From Natronorubrum bangense (GTDB lineage: Archaea > Halobacteriota > Halobacteria > Halobacteriales > Natrialbaceae): a DNA stretch of 64,000 nucleotides. Numbering within the stretch: the stretch's first letter is position 1; the number at the start of each line of letters is the position of its first letter. A program made the translations under genes and the position numbers. Shown piece after piece: positions 45,668 through 54,709 of this stretch. The stretch covers positions 186,001-250,000 of the forward strand of contig NZ_CP031305.1 of assembly GCF_004799645.1 (NCBI RefSeq), written 5' to 3'. The notes beneath the pieces were generated by a model that saw only the letters and a list, made by a program, of their open reading frames with translations, did no database searches and had not been told where the DNA came from.

Positions 45668-46831
45668 ATGTCCGAACCACCCGATATCCATCGTTCGTCG
45701 AATCGGACGGGAACTACCACCTCACAGCACACCCTCGAGCCGATGCGACGCAGCATCGAAGTCGAGTACTGGGTAATCGATGAGCAGGGGCGACTGACCG
45801 ATCCAGGAGACCTCGTCGAGGCATCGCCGGGGGTCGAACGGGAGTTCGTCGCCCCGCTACTCGAGATCAAAACGACACCGTGTGAGACGACGGCTGAACT
45901 CCGCGACGAACTGTTCGATCGGCTCGATCGGGTTCTCCGACGGGCCGAGGAACGGGACAAGCGGCTGGTCCCACTCGCAACGCCAGTCCAGCAGGCACCG
46001 ATCGAAGATCGCCCGGGTGAGCGCACGCGGATCCAGGATCGCGTCATCGGTGAGGACTTCGAGTACGTGCGACACTGCGCCGGCACGCACATTCACGTCG
46101 AACAACAGCCCGGCCGCGAGATCGACCAGTTGAACACACTCATCGCACTCGATCCCGCGCTGGCGCTGGTCAACTCCTCGCCGTACTTCGAGGGCACACG
46201 CCTGACGACCGGCGCACGATCCCAGCTCTATCGCTGGATGGCGTATGAATCCCTGCCACACCAGGGGCAGCTGTGGCCATATGTCGAAGACAGAGCGGAG
46301 TGGGCGAGACGACTCGAGCGTCGGTACAGCGAGTTCGTGACGGCGGCTATCGTCGCCGGCTGCGACCGAGACACGGTCGAGTCGTGTTTCGGGCCGGAAA
46401 GTGCGGCTTGGACGCCGGTCAAACTCCGTGAGCGGTTCTCGACCGTCGAATGGCGCTCGCCCGACACAGCCCTCCCGAGCCAGATCGTGCGGTTGGCCGA
46501 TGAGATCGTCGGGGTTATCGAACACCTCGACGACGTCGAGGTACGCATCGAGGGCGAAACGGGTCGCATAACGGACGAAGCGGTCGTTCTGCCGGAGTTC
46601 GACACAGTACAGGAGTACGTCGAAGCCGGGATCCGGGACGGCCTGTCGTCGGCCGCAGTACGGTCGTATCTCGAGCGAATGGGATTCGACGTCGAGGCGT
46701 ACGAGCCGCTTTCCCACGAGATCGACACCGGCGAGGAGCTGACAGCGACCGAAGCGCGACAGCTTCGACTCGAGTACGCCGAGCGCCTCGAACAGGACCT
46801 GTCGCAGGCACGATCGATGACAGCTGACTGA
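45668..46831 (+). CDS. gshA: glutamate-cysteine ligase-like (GCS2 family)
   Basis: A 387-residue ATP-dependent carboxylate-amine ligase of the GCS2 group. SIEVEYWVIDEQGRL carries the paired Glu residues of the active site, and EPLLEIKTTPCET-like PLLEIKTTPCETTAE, CAGTHIHVEQQPG and AWTPVKLRERFSTVEWRSPD follow the family. It joins glutamate and cysteine; haloarchaea use gamma-glutamylcysteine as their main thiol instead of glutathione. The core starts near residue 26 (MRRSIEVEYW, ATG at 45743), so that ATG is an alternative start. An amidotransferase gene follows 75 bp later. Confidence 0.83.
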   Translation: MSEPPDIHRSSNRTGTTTSQHTLEPMRRSIEVEYWVIDEQGRLTDPGDLVEASPGVEREFVAPLLEIKTTPCETTAELRDELFDRLDRVLRRAEERDKRLVPLATPVQQAPIEDRPGERTRIQDRVIGEDFEYVRHCAGTHIHVEQQPGREIDQLNTLIALDPALALVNSSPYFEGTRLTTGARSQLYRWMAYESLPHQGQLWPYVEDRAEWARRLERRYSEFVTAAIVAGCDRDTVESCFGPESAAWTPVKLRERFSTVEWRSPDTALPSQIVRLADEIVGVIEHLDDVEVRIEGETGRITDEAVVLPEFDTVQEYVEAGIRDGLSSAAVRSYLERMGFDVEAYEPLSHEIDTGEELTATEARQLRLEYAERLEQDLSQARSMTAD

Positions 46832-46905
46832 TCGACGATGAACACGTCGCAAACACCAATGAAACAAGACGATTCATCCACACCAACAGTTCGTATTAAT
46901 AACAG

Positions 46906-47610
46906 ATGGGACAGCTGAGTCTCGCGCTGTTGAACGCGGCTCACGAGGCTGTGGATACCCGACGGAACTTTCATCGGGAACTCGATGCTGACCTCGAGGA
47001 GTTCCACTGTCCGTCCGGCGAGTTCCCCGACGACTTTCGCTACGACGGCTTCGTCGTGACCGGCTCGAGTGCGTCGGTCTACTGGGATCGCGAGTGGATC
47101 GGACGGCTGAAAACCTGGGTCGGCGATGCGGTCCAGGCCGGGGTACCCGCGCTCGGTGTCTGTTACGGTCACCAGCTCCTCGCGGACGTTCTGGGTGGGC
47201 GCGTCGAGGGGATGGGCGAGTACGAAATCGGCTATCGAACCGTCGAACAGGACGGCGAGAACCGCCTCCTCGACGGGATCGACGAGACGATGACAGTCTT
47301 TACGACACACTCGGATCACGTCATCGAAGCGCCGCCGGGAGCGACGGTGTTTGCGAAAAACGGGTACGGTATTCACGGGTTTCGGAAAGACCACGTGTTC
47401 GCCGTTCAGTTCCACCCGGAGTACGATATGCGGACTGCCAAAGCGGTCACAAAACGGAAGTCGGAACAGCTCTCGACACAGCGCATCGAAGCGGTTCTCG
47501 AGGGAATCCACGCGGAGAACTACGAGGCCGCCTGCGAGGCAAAACAGTTGTTCGACAACTTTCTTGCCTACACGGAAGCGGTTCGGGCAGAACGGGTCGG
47601 TGTGAACTGA
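46906..47610 (+). CDS. class I glutamine amidotransferase-like protein
   Basis: The 234 residues match stand-alone GATase-1 proteins (GMP-synthase-like or gamma-glutamyl hydrolases). The catalytic Cys86 is in LGVCYGHQLLAD, His170 and Glu172 in QFHPEYD, and the oxyanion strand is FVVTGSSASVYWD. The last 60 residues form a helical tail. No synthetase partner is encoded beside it. Placement after the gamma-glutamylcysteine ligase suggests a role in gamma-glutamyl metabolism, but this is weak inference. Confidence 0.8.
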   Translation: MGQLSLALLNAAHEAVDTRRNFHRELDADLEEFHCPSGEFPDDFRYDGFVVTGSSASVYWDREWIGRLKTWVGDAVQAGVPALGVCYGHQLLADVLGGRVEGMGEYEIGYRTVEQDGENRLLDGIDETMTVFTTHSDHVIEAPPGATVFAKNGYGIHGFRKDHVFAVQFHPEYDMRTAKAVTKRKSEQLSTQRIEAVLEGIHAENYEAACEAKQLFDNFLAYTEAVRAERVGVN

Positions 47611-47694
47611 CTGCCGGTCGCGTTCGGCGGTTCGTCGTCGAACGCATCGACTTCCGCCCGCGCCTGAAGGAGATGGGCTTTCGCTCGATCCGTG

Positions 47695-48396
47695 TTACGC
47701 GGTCTCCGCCAGTTGCCACTTGCCGGGGCCAGCCGACTCGAGGACGTCGCGGCGTTCCATCTCGGTCAATACTTCAGGAATCCGGTCAGGCTGGGCGATC
47801 TCCATCTCGATACGGTCGACGCCGTGGAACGTGGCGAGATAGTGGCGAATCTCCTCCTGGGTGAACGTTTCCTGGTCGGCCTGGCCCATCACGCTCGAGA
47901 TCAGATCGATCATGTCCTCGATGAAGTTCCACGGGTAGACGACCCACGTCCACTCCTCGAGATGTTCGCCAACGTAGTCGGGTTCGTACTCGCTGGTACC
48001 GAGCAGTTGGAGGGTTGCGGTCCGAACCTCGCCGGCGTCACGGTCGGTGACGTACTCGTAGGCGCGCTCGATCGAGCCGCCGGTGTCGGCGATGTCGTCG
48101 ATGATGAGGACGTCCTTGCCTGCGACGCTGCCCTCCGGCATGGGGTAGCGAACGGTCGGCTCGTCGCTTTTCTCTGCGGCCCCGACGTAGTGTTCCATCT
48201 TCAAACTCGTCAGATCGTCGAGTCCGAGGAAGTCACAGAGACAGCGGCCCGCAAACCAGCCCCCGCGGGCGAGTGCGACGACGACGTCGGGTTCGAACGC
48301 GTCGTCGCGAACCTCGTCGCCGACGTCGCGACACAGGCCGTAAATATACTCCCAGTTGGTGATCGTGCAGTCGAAGTCGTCCGGTAGATCGGACAT
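47695..48396 (-). CDS. purine-type phosphoribosyltransferase
   Basis: A 233-residue type I phosphoribosyltransferase. The PRPP-binding loop is VLIIDDIADTGGSIE (residues 96-110), with VVVALARGGWFAGRCLCDFL at 38-57. The C-terminal 70 residues (EEIRHYLATFHGVDRIEMEI onward) form an extra winged-helix-like domain also present in haloarchaeal relatives annotated as hypoxanthine/xanthine phosphoribosyltransferases. It probably salvages purine bases, though a regulatory role is possible. The gene is divergent from thiC, and a hairpin repeat lies between. Confidence 0.82.
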   Translation of the reverse strand: MSDLPDDFDCTITNWEYIYGLCRDVGDEVRDDAFEPDVVVALARGGWFAGRCLCDFLGLDDLTSLKMEHYVGAAEKSDEPTVRYPMPEGSVAGKDVLIIDDIADTGGSIERAYEYVTDRDAGEVRTATLQLLGTSEYEPDYVGEHLEEWTWVVYPWNFIEDMIDLISSVMGQADQETFTQEEIRHYLATFHGVDRIEMEIAQPDRIPEVLTEMERRDVLESAGPGKWQLAETA

Positions 48397-48441
48397 GGTG
48401 CTATCTACTCGAGTGAGGGGACGCGACCCTCATAAGTGGGC

Positions 48442-48525
48442 TGATACGGTCTGCTGTACCGTTTTACCGCCGATCGCCAGCGGCGGAGTCAGTGATCGGC
48501 GGGACGTGACGACAGCAGTCCGTAT
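48442..48525. repeat. 83-bp palindromic element, member 2
   Basis: The left arm TGATACGGTCTGCTGT (48442-48457) pairs with the right arm ACAGCAGTCCGTAT (48512-48525), and inside it TACCGCCGATC pairs with GATCGGCGGG around 48465-48503. It forms a long imperfect hairpin in the hpt/thiC divergent region. The same design and length recur at 52603-52686. Confidence 0.75.
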
Positions 48526-48597
48526 GAAACCGCGCTCAGCAACCGATCCCGTTGCTCGAGGCGACGGTGTGCCGACGTGAGACGCGCAACACAAGCA

Positions 48598-48604
48598 CTA
48601 TATG
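48598..48604 (+). promoter_or_regulatory. TATA box of thiC
   Basis: CTATATG about 28 bp before the thiC ATG at 48630, consistent with a leaderless or very short leader mRNA. Confidence 0.6.
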
Positions 48605-48614
48605 ATCCAGTAAT

Positions 48615-48627
48615 ACAACCTAGTTGT
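48615..48627. promoter_or_regulatory. perfect palindrome overlapping thiC transcription start
   Basis: ACAACCTAGTTGT is a perfect inverted repeat (5-bp arms, 3-base centre) between the TATA box and the thiC ATG. A repressor bound here would block RNA polymerase. Archaeal thiamine genes are known to be controlled by the protein regulator ThiR, a candidate binder. No TPP riboswitch is seen in the short leader. Confidence 0.5.
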
Positions 48628-48629
48628 TA

Positions 48630-50075
48630 ATGGTGCAAACCCAGCTCGAAGCCGCCCGTGAGGGAACGATCACCGAGGCAATGGCACGCGTCGCCGACCG
48701 TGAGAACCGCGATCCGGAGTTTGTCCGGGAGCAGGTCGCCGACGGACAAGCCGTAATTCCAGCGAATACCCATCACGAGGCGCTTGATCCGATGATCATC
48801 GGCCGCGAGTTCGCGACGAAAGTCAACGCGAACATCGGTAACAGCGAGACGACCAGCAACCTCGAGGAAGAACTCGAGAAACTTCACACGGCGGTCCACT
48901 ACGGTGCGGATACGGTGATGGATCTCGGCACCGGCAGCGATCTCGACGACATTCGCGAGACCCACATCGAACACTCGCCGGTGCCGATCGGAACGGTGCC
49001 GCTGTACGAGGCCGTCAAGCAGGCGGGGAGTCCCGAGGATATCACGACTGATCTGTTGCTCGAGATCATCGAAAAGCAAGCCGAGCAGGGCGTCGACTAC
49101 ATGACCATCCACGCGGGGATTCTGGCGGAACACCTGCCGTTGACCGACGGTCGGAAGACGGGCATCGTCTCCCGTGGCGGTTCGATCATGGCGACGTGGA
49201 TGGAAGCCCACGGCGAGCAGAATCCGCTGTTCCAGGTCTACGACGAGCTCTGCAGGATATTCGCCGCCCACGACGTCACGTTCAGTCTCGGCGACAGCCT
49301 GCGGCCGGGCTCGTTGGCCGACGCCTGCGACGAGGCCCAGCACGCCGAACTCGACACGCTCGGCGAGTTGACCCGGCGCGCCTGGGCCCACGACGTGCAG
49401 GTGATGGTCGAAGGACCGGGCCACGTCCCGATGGACAAGGTCGCCGAGACCGTCGAACGCCAGCAGGAGGTCTGTGACGGCGCGCCCTTCTATGTACTCG
49501 GCCCGCTGGTGACCGATATTGCGCCCGGCTACGACCACATCACGAGCGCCATCGGTGCCGCAATGGCGGCCCAGGCTGGCGCGGCGATGCTGTGTTATGT
49601 CACCCCGAAAGAACATCTCGGCCTCCCTGACGAGGACGACGTCCGCGACGGACTCGTCGCCTACCGGATCGCCGCCCACGCAGGCGACGTGGGGAGCGGT
49701 CGTCCCGGCGCTCGAGACTGGGACGACGCCCTCTCCGAGGCCCGCTATGCGTTCGACTGGCGCGAGCAGTTCCGACTCGCGCTCGATCCCGACCGCGCCC
49801 GCGAGTATCACGACCAGACGCTGCCCGAAGACAACTACAAAGACGCCCGTTTCTGCTCAATGTGTGGCGTCGAGTTCTGCTCGATGCGGATCGACCAGGA
49901 CGCTCGCGACCGCGCGGACGGCGAGATGGACCGACTCGAGTCGACGACCAACCTCGAGGCCTCGCCCGCTGCGGCGGTCAACCTCCCGCCGGTCGGAACC
50001 CACGACACCGGCGATCGGCCGTCGCTCGAGGACGACGGTCGCGAGCAGGTGACTGAGACGACGGGTGACGACTGA
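48630..50075 (+). CDS. thiC: phosphomethylpyrimidine synthase ThiC
   Basis: A 481-residue radical-SAM enzyme that turns aminoimidazole ribotide into the pyrimidine moiety of thiamine. Markers are [13 protein letters not shown] near residue 70, [46 protein letters not shown] and the C-terminal cluster motif [11 protein letters not shown] near 409-419. The start at 48630 gives [12 protein letters not shown] and fits the TATA box. A 60-residue disordered acidic tail follows the cluster. It is divergent from the phosphoribosyltransferase gene. Confidence 0.94.
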   Translation: MVQTQLEAAREGTITEAMARVADRENRDPEFVREQVADGQAVIPANTHHEALDPMIIGREFATKVNANIGNSETTSNLEEELEKLHTAVHYGADTVMDLGTGSDLDDIRETHIEHSPVPIGTVPLYEAVKQAGSPEDITTDLLLEIIEKQAEQGVDYMTIHAGILAEHLPLTDGRKTGIVSRGGSIMATWMEAHGEQNPLFQVYDELCRIFAAHDVTFSLGDSLRPGSLADACDEAQHAELDTLGELTRRAWAHDVQVMVEGPGHVPMDKVAETVERQQEVCDGAPFYVLGPLVTDIAPGYDHITSAIGAAMAAQAGAAMLCYVTPKEHLGLPDEDDVRDGLVAYRIAAHAGDVGSGRPGARDWDDALSEARYAFDWREQFRLALDPDRAREYHDQTLPEDNYKDARFCSMCGVEFCSMRIDQDARDRADGEMDRLESTTNLEASPAAAVNLPPVGTHDTGDRPSLEDDGREQVTETTGDD

Positions 50076-50152
50076 GACAGTCTGCTGTACCGAGGTACAC
50101 ACCGATCGCACAGAGCTGTTGGGCGATCAGGTGTGCAGTGGCGTTCAGCGGC
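50073..50152 (+). repeat. hairpin repeat, member 3 (starts at thiC stop codon)
   Basis: It begins with TGAGACAGTCTGCTGTACCG, related to the left arm of the 83-bp elements, and overlaps the thiC TGA. It continues with arms 50098-50109 and 50123-50135, which pair (one bulge, 13-nt loop). From the central part on, it matches the element at 31841-31920, so it bridges the two subtypes. Confidence 0.65.
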
Positions 50153-50286
50153 TATTGTGCCGTTTGGGGTGGTGAGCTATCGGCGAACGCGTGGTTCGGA
50201 CCACGTCCATCGGGCCGTGTTCTCTATCAGTTCGTGTGAACGCAGTCCCGGATTCTTATAGGATATCGTGATAGTCACCACCATCT

Positions 50287-51639
50287 ATGGCTCCTCTTCG
50301 ACGACGCACCGCACTGACGGCGATCTCGACGACGACAGCGGCGGCACTGGCTGGCTGCACTGACCTACTCTCCAGCGACACCGACGAGGAGGGCGAGGAC
50401 GTCGACACGGACAAACTCGAGGACGCGGCGGCCACGTTCGTCGACGACCTCGCGAACGGCCGCTTCGAGGACATTCGCGAGCAGTTCGTCCCCGAGATGA
50501 AATCGCAGTACGCCTCGCTCGGTCAACTCGAGCAGACCTGGATGGGATATACGGCCATTGGCAGCGAGTTCGAGGAGATCGTCGACACGTCGGTGACGGA
50601 ACGAGAGGGGACGTACACGGCCCGCGTCTCGATGGCGTTCGAACGCGGCGACCACGACCTCCTCCTCGCGATGAACGAGGAGTACCAGTACGGGGAGTAC
50701 ATACCCGGCGACGAGTATGAACGGCCAGCGTACGTCGATCCAGACGCCGTCTCCGAGACGGAGGTAACGCTCGAGACCGAGATGGACGGCTGCTCACTGT
50801 CGGGGCTCGTTACGACGCCGGCCGACGCCGAGGGCGAGGTTCCGGGCGTCGTCCTCGTCCACGACGCCGGTCGGGTCACGATGGACAGCGAGACGAGAGC
50901 GACGCAGCTGTTCAGAGACCTCGCGGAGGGCCTTGCGACGCGGGATATCGCGACCGTTCGGTACAATAAACGGACCCTCGAGTGTGAGCTTGAGGACGAC
51001 GAGTACGGCATCGACAACGTCGCCGTCGACGACGCGCTCGCCGCGGCCGACGAACTCCGGGACGTCGACGGCGTCGACGCGGATCGGCTCGTCGTCGTCG
51101 GCCACGGTCTCGGTGGATTGGCAGCGCCCAGAATCGCAGACCGAGACGGCGGCCTCGCCGGCGTCATCGGCTTGGCCGCGCCGGCACGGTCGTTCGCCGA
51201 GGTCGTCCTCGAGCAGGCCGAACACCAGGCGACGGTCGGCGACTACGAGTGGGAGACGCGAGCGGAGCGCGTCGACGAGTGGAGCGACCAGATCGACCGG
51301 ATCACCGAGGGCGAGTACGACGCCGACGACCTCCTCGTCGGCTACTACGGCTCGCTGTGGAACAGCCTCGCAGAGTACGATCAGGTCGCGGTCGCCAGTA
51401 GCCTCGAGGTTCCCACGTACTTCTTACAGGGCGACCGCGACACGCGAGCCACCGTCGAAGACGACCTCGAGCGCTGGGCGTCCGAACTCGAGGGGGACTC
51501 GAGCGTCGAGGTCTACGACGGCCTCAACCACGCGTTCATGCCTGGCGAGGGGCCGGTGGTCCCCTTCGAGTACGACCTTCAGAACAACGCCGACGAGCGC
51601 GTCGTCGACGATATCGTGGCGTGGATTGACGAGCTGTGA
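50287..51639 (+). CDS. Tat lipoprotein with alpha/beta-hydrolase fold lacking the Ser nucleophile
   Basis: A 450-residue exported protein. The N-terminus MAPLRRRTALTAISTT ends in the lipobox LAGC (residues 21-24), typical of Tat lipoproteins. A DUF3887-like helical-plus-sheet domain (about 45-140, KLEDAAATFVDDLANGRFED) precedes an alpha/beta-hydrolase domain (about 155-450) with VPGVVLVHDAGRVT and, near the end, YDGLNHAFMPGEGP. The nucleophile elbow, normally G-x-S-x-G, reads VVVGHGLGGLAA, so position 274 is Gly (GGT) and not Ser. The fold suggests an esterase-like ancestor, but the classical catalytic mechanism is unlikely. It may be a binding protein. Confidence 0.8.
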   Translation: MAPLRRRTALTAISTTTAAALAGCTDLLSSDTDEEGEDVDTDKLEDAAATFVDDLANGRFEDIREQFVPEMKSQYASLGQLEQTWMGYTAIGSEFEEIVDTSVTEREGTYTARVSMAFERGDHDLLLAMNEEYQYGEYIPGDEYERPAYVDPDAVSETEVTLETEMDGCSLSGLVTTPADAEGEVPGVVLVHDAGRVTMDSETRATQLFRDLAEGLATRDIATVRYNKRTLECELEDDEYGIDNVAVDDALAAADELRDVDGVDADRLVVVGHGLGGLAAPRIADRDGGLAGVIGLAAPARSFAEVVLEQAEHQATVGDYEWETRAERVDEWSDQIDRITEGEYDADDLLVGYYGSLWNSLAEYDQVAVASSLEVPTYFLQGDRDTRATVEDDLERWASELEGDSSVEVYDGLNHAFMPGEGPVVPFEYDLQNNADERVVDDIVAWIDEL

Positions 51640-51705
51640 GCCGCCTGTCGGTTCGAGGGAGTCGACGACCGAGGATTGATACGTCACTCGGCCGACCGAT
51701 GGCGT

Positions 51706-52605
51706 ATGAAGACGACTCGAGTCTTGCAGGTCGACGCGTTCACCGACGAACCGCTAACCGGAAACCCGGCGGGTGTCGTCCCCAACGCAGACGGCCTCTC
51801 GGAGTCACAGATGCAGTCGATCGCCGCCGAGATGGGCGTTAGCGAAACGGCGTTCGTGCGCTCGAGCGAGCGCGCCGACCGGCGGATTCGCTACTTCACA
51901 CCGACCCAGGAGGTCGATCTCTGTGGACACGCGACCATCGGTTCGTTTGCACATCTCCACGACGAGGGGCTCGAACCGGGCAGTTCGACGCTCGAGACGA
52001 ACGTCGGCGACCTCGAGATCGACCTCGAGGACGACGGCACGGTCTGGATGACACAGGATCGCCCGCAGGTGCGCGAGGTCGACGTCGGCTACGACCGCGT
52101 TGCCGATGCGCTTGGTGTCGATCAGGCTGCGCTCGAAGGCGCAAGCGACGATATTCCGCTGGCAGTGGCTTCGACCGGACTCCCGTTTCTAATCGCCCCG
52201 ATCACGTATCTCTCCGATGTCGGGACTGCCGACCCGGAGGTGACGGCAGTCGAAGCGCTGACCGACGCGCTCGACGTGACCGGCATCTATCTGTTCACGT
52301 TCGACGCCCTCGAGCGAGAGTCGACGCTACACGGGCGGATGTTCGCACCCGGAGCCGGCGTACCCGAAGATCCAGTTACCGGAACCGCAAGCGGTGCCGT
52401 CGGTGCGTATCTCGATCACTTCGGCGCGTTCGACGACGATTTCCCAGACGAACTCCGTCTCGAGCAGGGCCACTACGTCGACCGACCGGGACTGGTTCGC
52501 GTTCGCGTCGACGGTGATGTCCAGATCGGCGGTCGAGGTGTGACCGTTCTCGACGGCTCGCTCGTCGTTCCCGCAGACGACGAGGAGGAGATTATCGAGG
52601 CCTGA
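51706..52605 (+). CDS. PhzF family isomerase-like protein
   Basis: A 299-residue protein of the PhzF/YddE family. The start MKTTRVLQVDAFTDEPLTGN is typical; the catalytic Glu47 lies in MGVSETAFV. TPTQEVDLCGHATIGS and EDPVTGTASGAVGAYL are further hallmarks. In phenazine makers PhzF isomerises a dihydroanthranilate; in haloarchaea the substrate is unknown. The ATG at 51706 is chosen; the upstream frame from 51676 is short and unremarkable. The TGA stop is also the first base triplet of a hairpin repeat. Confidence 0.87.
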   Translation: MKTTRVLQVDAFTDEPLTGNPAGVVPNADGLSESQMQSIAAEMGVSETAFVRSSERADRRIRYFTPTQEVDLCGHATIGSFAHLHDEGLEPGSSTLETNVGDLEIDLEDDGTVWMTQDRPQVREVDVGYDRVADALGVDQAALEGASDDIPLAVASTGLPFLIAPITYLSDVGTADPEVTAVEALTDALDVTGIYLFTFDALERESTLHGRMFAPGAGVPEDPVTGTASGAVGAYLDHFGAFDDDFPDELRLEQGHYVDRPGLVRVRVDGDVQIGGRGVTVLDGSLVVPADDEEEIIEA

Positions 52606-52686
52606 TACGGACTGCTGTCCGTCAGTGCCGGCGCAGTCGCGAACCCGCGTTCGGTCGCGCCGGGACACAGGGACAGCAGACCGTCT
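52603..52686. repeat. 83-bp palindromic element, member 4
   Basis: It begins with the phzF-like gene's stop codon (TGATACGGACTGCTGTCC). The left arm pairs with GGACAGCAGACCGTCT at 52671-52686, and inner CCGGCGC/GCGCCGG arms extend the stem. Its length equals that of the element at 48442, but the inner sequence differs while keeping its pairing. Confidence 0.75.
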
Positions 52687-52885
52687 GAGCCGGAGTCGGA
52701 TCGATTTCACAGGCGCTCGAGGCGAATGCCCCGGGGCTTAATACCGAGGCGATTCACTCGAGTAAGTCAGTGTCGGTCCCGTCGACAGTAGACTCGCCGC
52801 CAGCGGGAGAGTCAGTACTGTCGCTGTGTTATCGACGGTTCGGCGAACGGATAGACTGCGCAGAACGGATCCGACGTCACCACTG

Positions 52886-53602
52886 TCAGAGCTGTTGTGT
52901 TCCGTCCATCTCCTCGAGCGCGGTCAGTGCCGCTTTCAGGACCTTCCGTTCACTCCGCCGTAAGTTCATGGAGACGGCCGTCTTCGAAATATCGAAGTGA
53001 GTCGCCAGTTCGTCGAGTGTTGTCTCGCGTGGGGTCTCATAGTAGCCGTTCCGGGACGCAGCTTCGAACGTCTCGCGTTCGGTCTCGGTGAGTGACCGAC
53101 AGCCCTCGAGCAGCCGAAGCGCGCTGTCGGAGTTTTCGAGCAGGTCAAACAGCGCCGTCGGGCCGACCTGGTCGCGATCTTCGACAGTGAACTCGTTGTG
53201 GCGCTCGAGTTCGGCGAGTGCGTGATCTTCGTCGCGGTCATCATCGAAGCCGACGTGCCAGTGTTCCCGGCCGTCCTCGATCCGGAACGGGCCGGTGATG
53301 TAGCCACCGTTTTGCTGGATCGTCCGCATCGCGTTCGTCTCTTCGATCGTCGTTCCGATTTCGGCGACGTTGTCACGCTTCGAGAGGATGTAACACTCTC
53401 GCATGTTCGGGTGGTCGCGAAGTTCGTGGAGCCCTGCTTCAAGCGTGCCTGTCGACGAGCCTTTCGCGATCAGCCGTGTCTCGAGTCGCTTATCATCGGT
53501 ATCGAGTTGCCACTGGACGGCCGAGAAGGCGATATCGACGTCGTCGGTCGTATCGATAAACGGACAGTCGTACTGCCGCATGTCGATATCGAGATCGATC
53601 AT
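52886..53602 (-). CDS. HTH_10 (bacterioopsin-activator type) regulator
   Basis: A 238-residue regulator with an N-terminal BAT-like sensory part (MIDLDIDMRQYDCPFIDTTD, then CYILSKRDNVAEIGTTIEET) and a C-terminal HTH_10 domain with TTLDELATHFDISKTAVSMN and LRRSERKVLKAALTAL. The start at 53602 fits a TATA-like GTATTAATA (about 53627) about 28 bp upstream. It is divergent from the hydroxybutyrate dehydrogenase gene and may control the pair. Confidence 0.82.
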   Translation of the reverse strand: MIDLDIDMRQYDCPFIDTTDDVDIAFSAVQWQLDTDDKRLETRLIAKGSSTGTLEAGLHELRDHPNMRECYILSKRDNVAEIGTTIEETNAMRTIQQNGGYITGPFRIEDGREHWHVGFDDDRDEDHALAELERHNEFTVEDRDQVGPTALFDLLENSDSALRLLEGCRSLTETERETFEAASRNGYYETPRETTLDELATHFDISKTAVSMNLRRSERKVLKAALTALEEMDGTQQL

Positions 53603-53849
53603 ACTAGCTATCAAGACACATACAAGGTATTAATACTTGCTACTAATTATGGCGTTATCGGCTGAGAGACACTATCGGAAACGTTGATTCGGAAATTTGT
53701 GAGCGATGGAATTTTAAATCAGCTAAAAGGAGTGTCCCCGACTGGAGACGCATCCGAGGACCGATTCTGCCCCATCCTCGGGGCTCCGTTTGATATGTTA
53801 ACGGCTGTGTTTTAGCATGGTTCGGGAGAACGTACAGCCAGTACACGAC

Positions 53850-54707
53850 ATGTCTGAAACAGCAGTTGCACCACCAACAGTGACGCGCGAGGACATTCAG
53901 TCGATTGACGACGACTCGTTTACCGATCGAAACGTCTGTCTCGTAACGGGGGCTGGCTCGGGAATCGGCCGGGCGACCGCACTCGCCGCCGCCGGCAACG
54001 GACTCACCGTCGCGGCGACCGATATCGACGCCGAGGGCCTCGAGGGGACGATCGACCGCGGCGAAGAACTCGACCTCGAGGGGTCGATTACGTCGATCGT
54101 CGGCGATCTGACCAGCGATGACGATCTCGAGCGGATCGTCGAGGAGGCAGCGCAGTTGGGCGATCTCAAGTATCTTGCAAACATCGCCGGGATGCAACAC
54201 ATCGACTCGATCGAAGCGTTCCCGATGGACACCTACGATCGTATGCACCAGATCATGCTTCGGGCGCCGCTGTATCTCTCGAAGCTCTGTATTCCACACT
54301 TTCGGGAGACTGCGGACGGACAGGGCTGCGTGGGGAACATGGGCTCGATCCACGGCCACTACGTGACCAGCGACAAGGTTGGCTACAACGTCTCGAAGTT
54401 CGGACTGCGGGGGCTCACCCAGTCGATCGCGGCCGAAGGCGAGGGCGAGATCCGCGCGTACTCGGTCAGTACCGGCTACGTGAAGACGCCGCTGGTGATG
54501 AACCAGCTCGAGGACACCGCCGAACAGCGTGGCATCTCCGTCGACGAGGTGATCGAAGACGTCATGCTTGGTCAATCCCGCGTCACGGAGATGATGGAGC
54601 CGATCGACGTCGCCAATCTCTTCCTGTTCGGCTTTTCTGATCTCGGCCGACATCTCGACGGCGGGGACCTGTTGTTTGATGGGGGCATGACTCTAACCTA
54701 CGAGTGA
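53850..54707 (+). CDS. 3-hydroxybutyrate-dehydrogenase-like SDR
   Basis: A 285-residue short-chain dehydrogenase. The N-terminal NAD motif is TGAGSGIGRATALAA, with NIAGMQHIDS in the usual NNAG position, and Ser/Tyr/Lys in GSIHGHYVTSDKVGYNVSKF. Features resemble D-3-hydroxybutyrate dehydrogenase, which makes acetoacetate. The start is ambiguous: 53850 (MSETAV) or 53817. The TATA-like GATATGTTA near 53792 allows either. It is followed, with a short overlap at the alternative GTG, by an acyl-CoA synthetase, so the two enzymes may act in sequence. Confidence 0.78.
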   Translation: MSETAVAPPTVTREDIQSIDDDSFTDRNVCLVTGAGSGIGRATALAAAGNGLTVAATDIDAEGLEGTIDRGEELDLEGSITSIVGDLTSDDDLERIVEEAAQLGDLKYLANIAGMQHIDSIEAFPMDTYDRMHQIMLRAPLYLSKLCIPHFRETADGQGCVGNMGSIHGHYVTSDKVGYNVSKFGLRGLTQSIAAEGEGEIRAYSVSTGYVKTPLVMNQLEDTAEQRGISVDEVIEDVMLGQSRVTEMMEPIDVANLFLFGFSDLGRHLDGGDLLFDGGMTLTYE

Positions 54708-54709
54708 CA

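Noticed and set aside
46228..47511. 427-codon minus-strand ORF
   Set aside because: It covers the ligase and amidotransferase genes on the opposite strand; those genes carry full active sites, this ORF does not.
48526..48629. TPP riboswitch before thiC
   Set aside because: No THI-box-like conserved words, and the TATA box leaves almost no leader.
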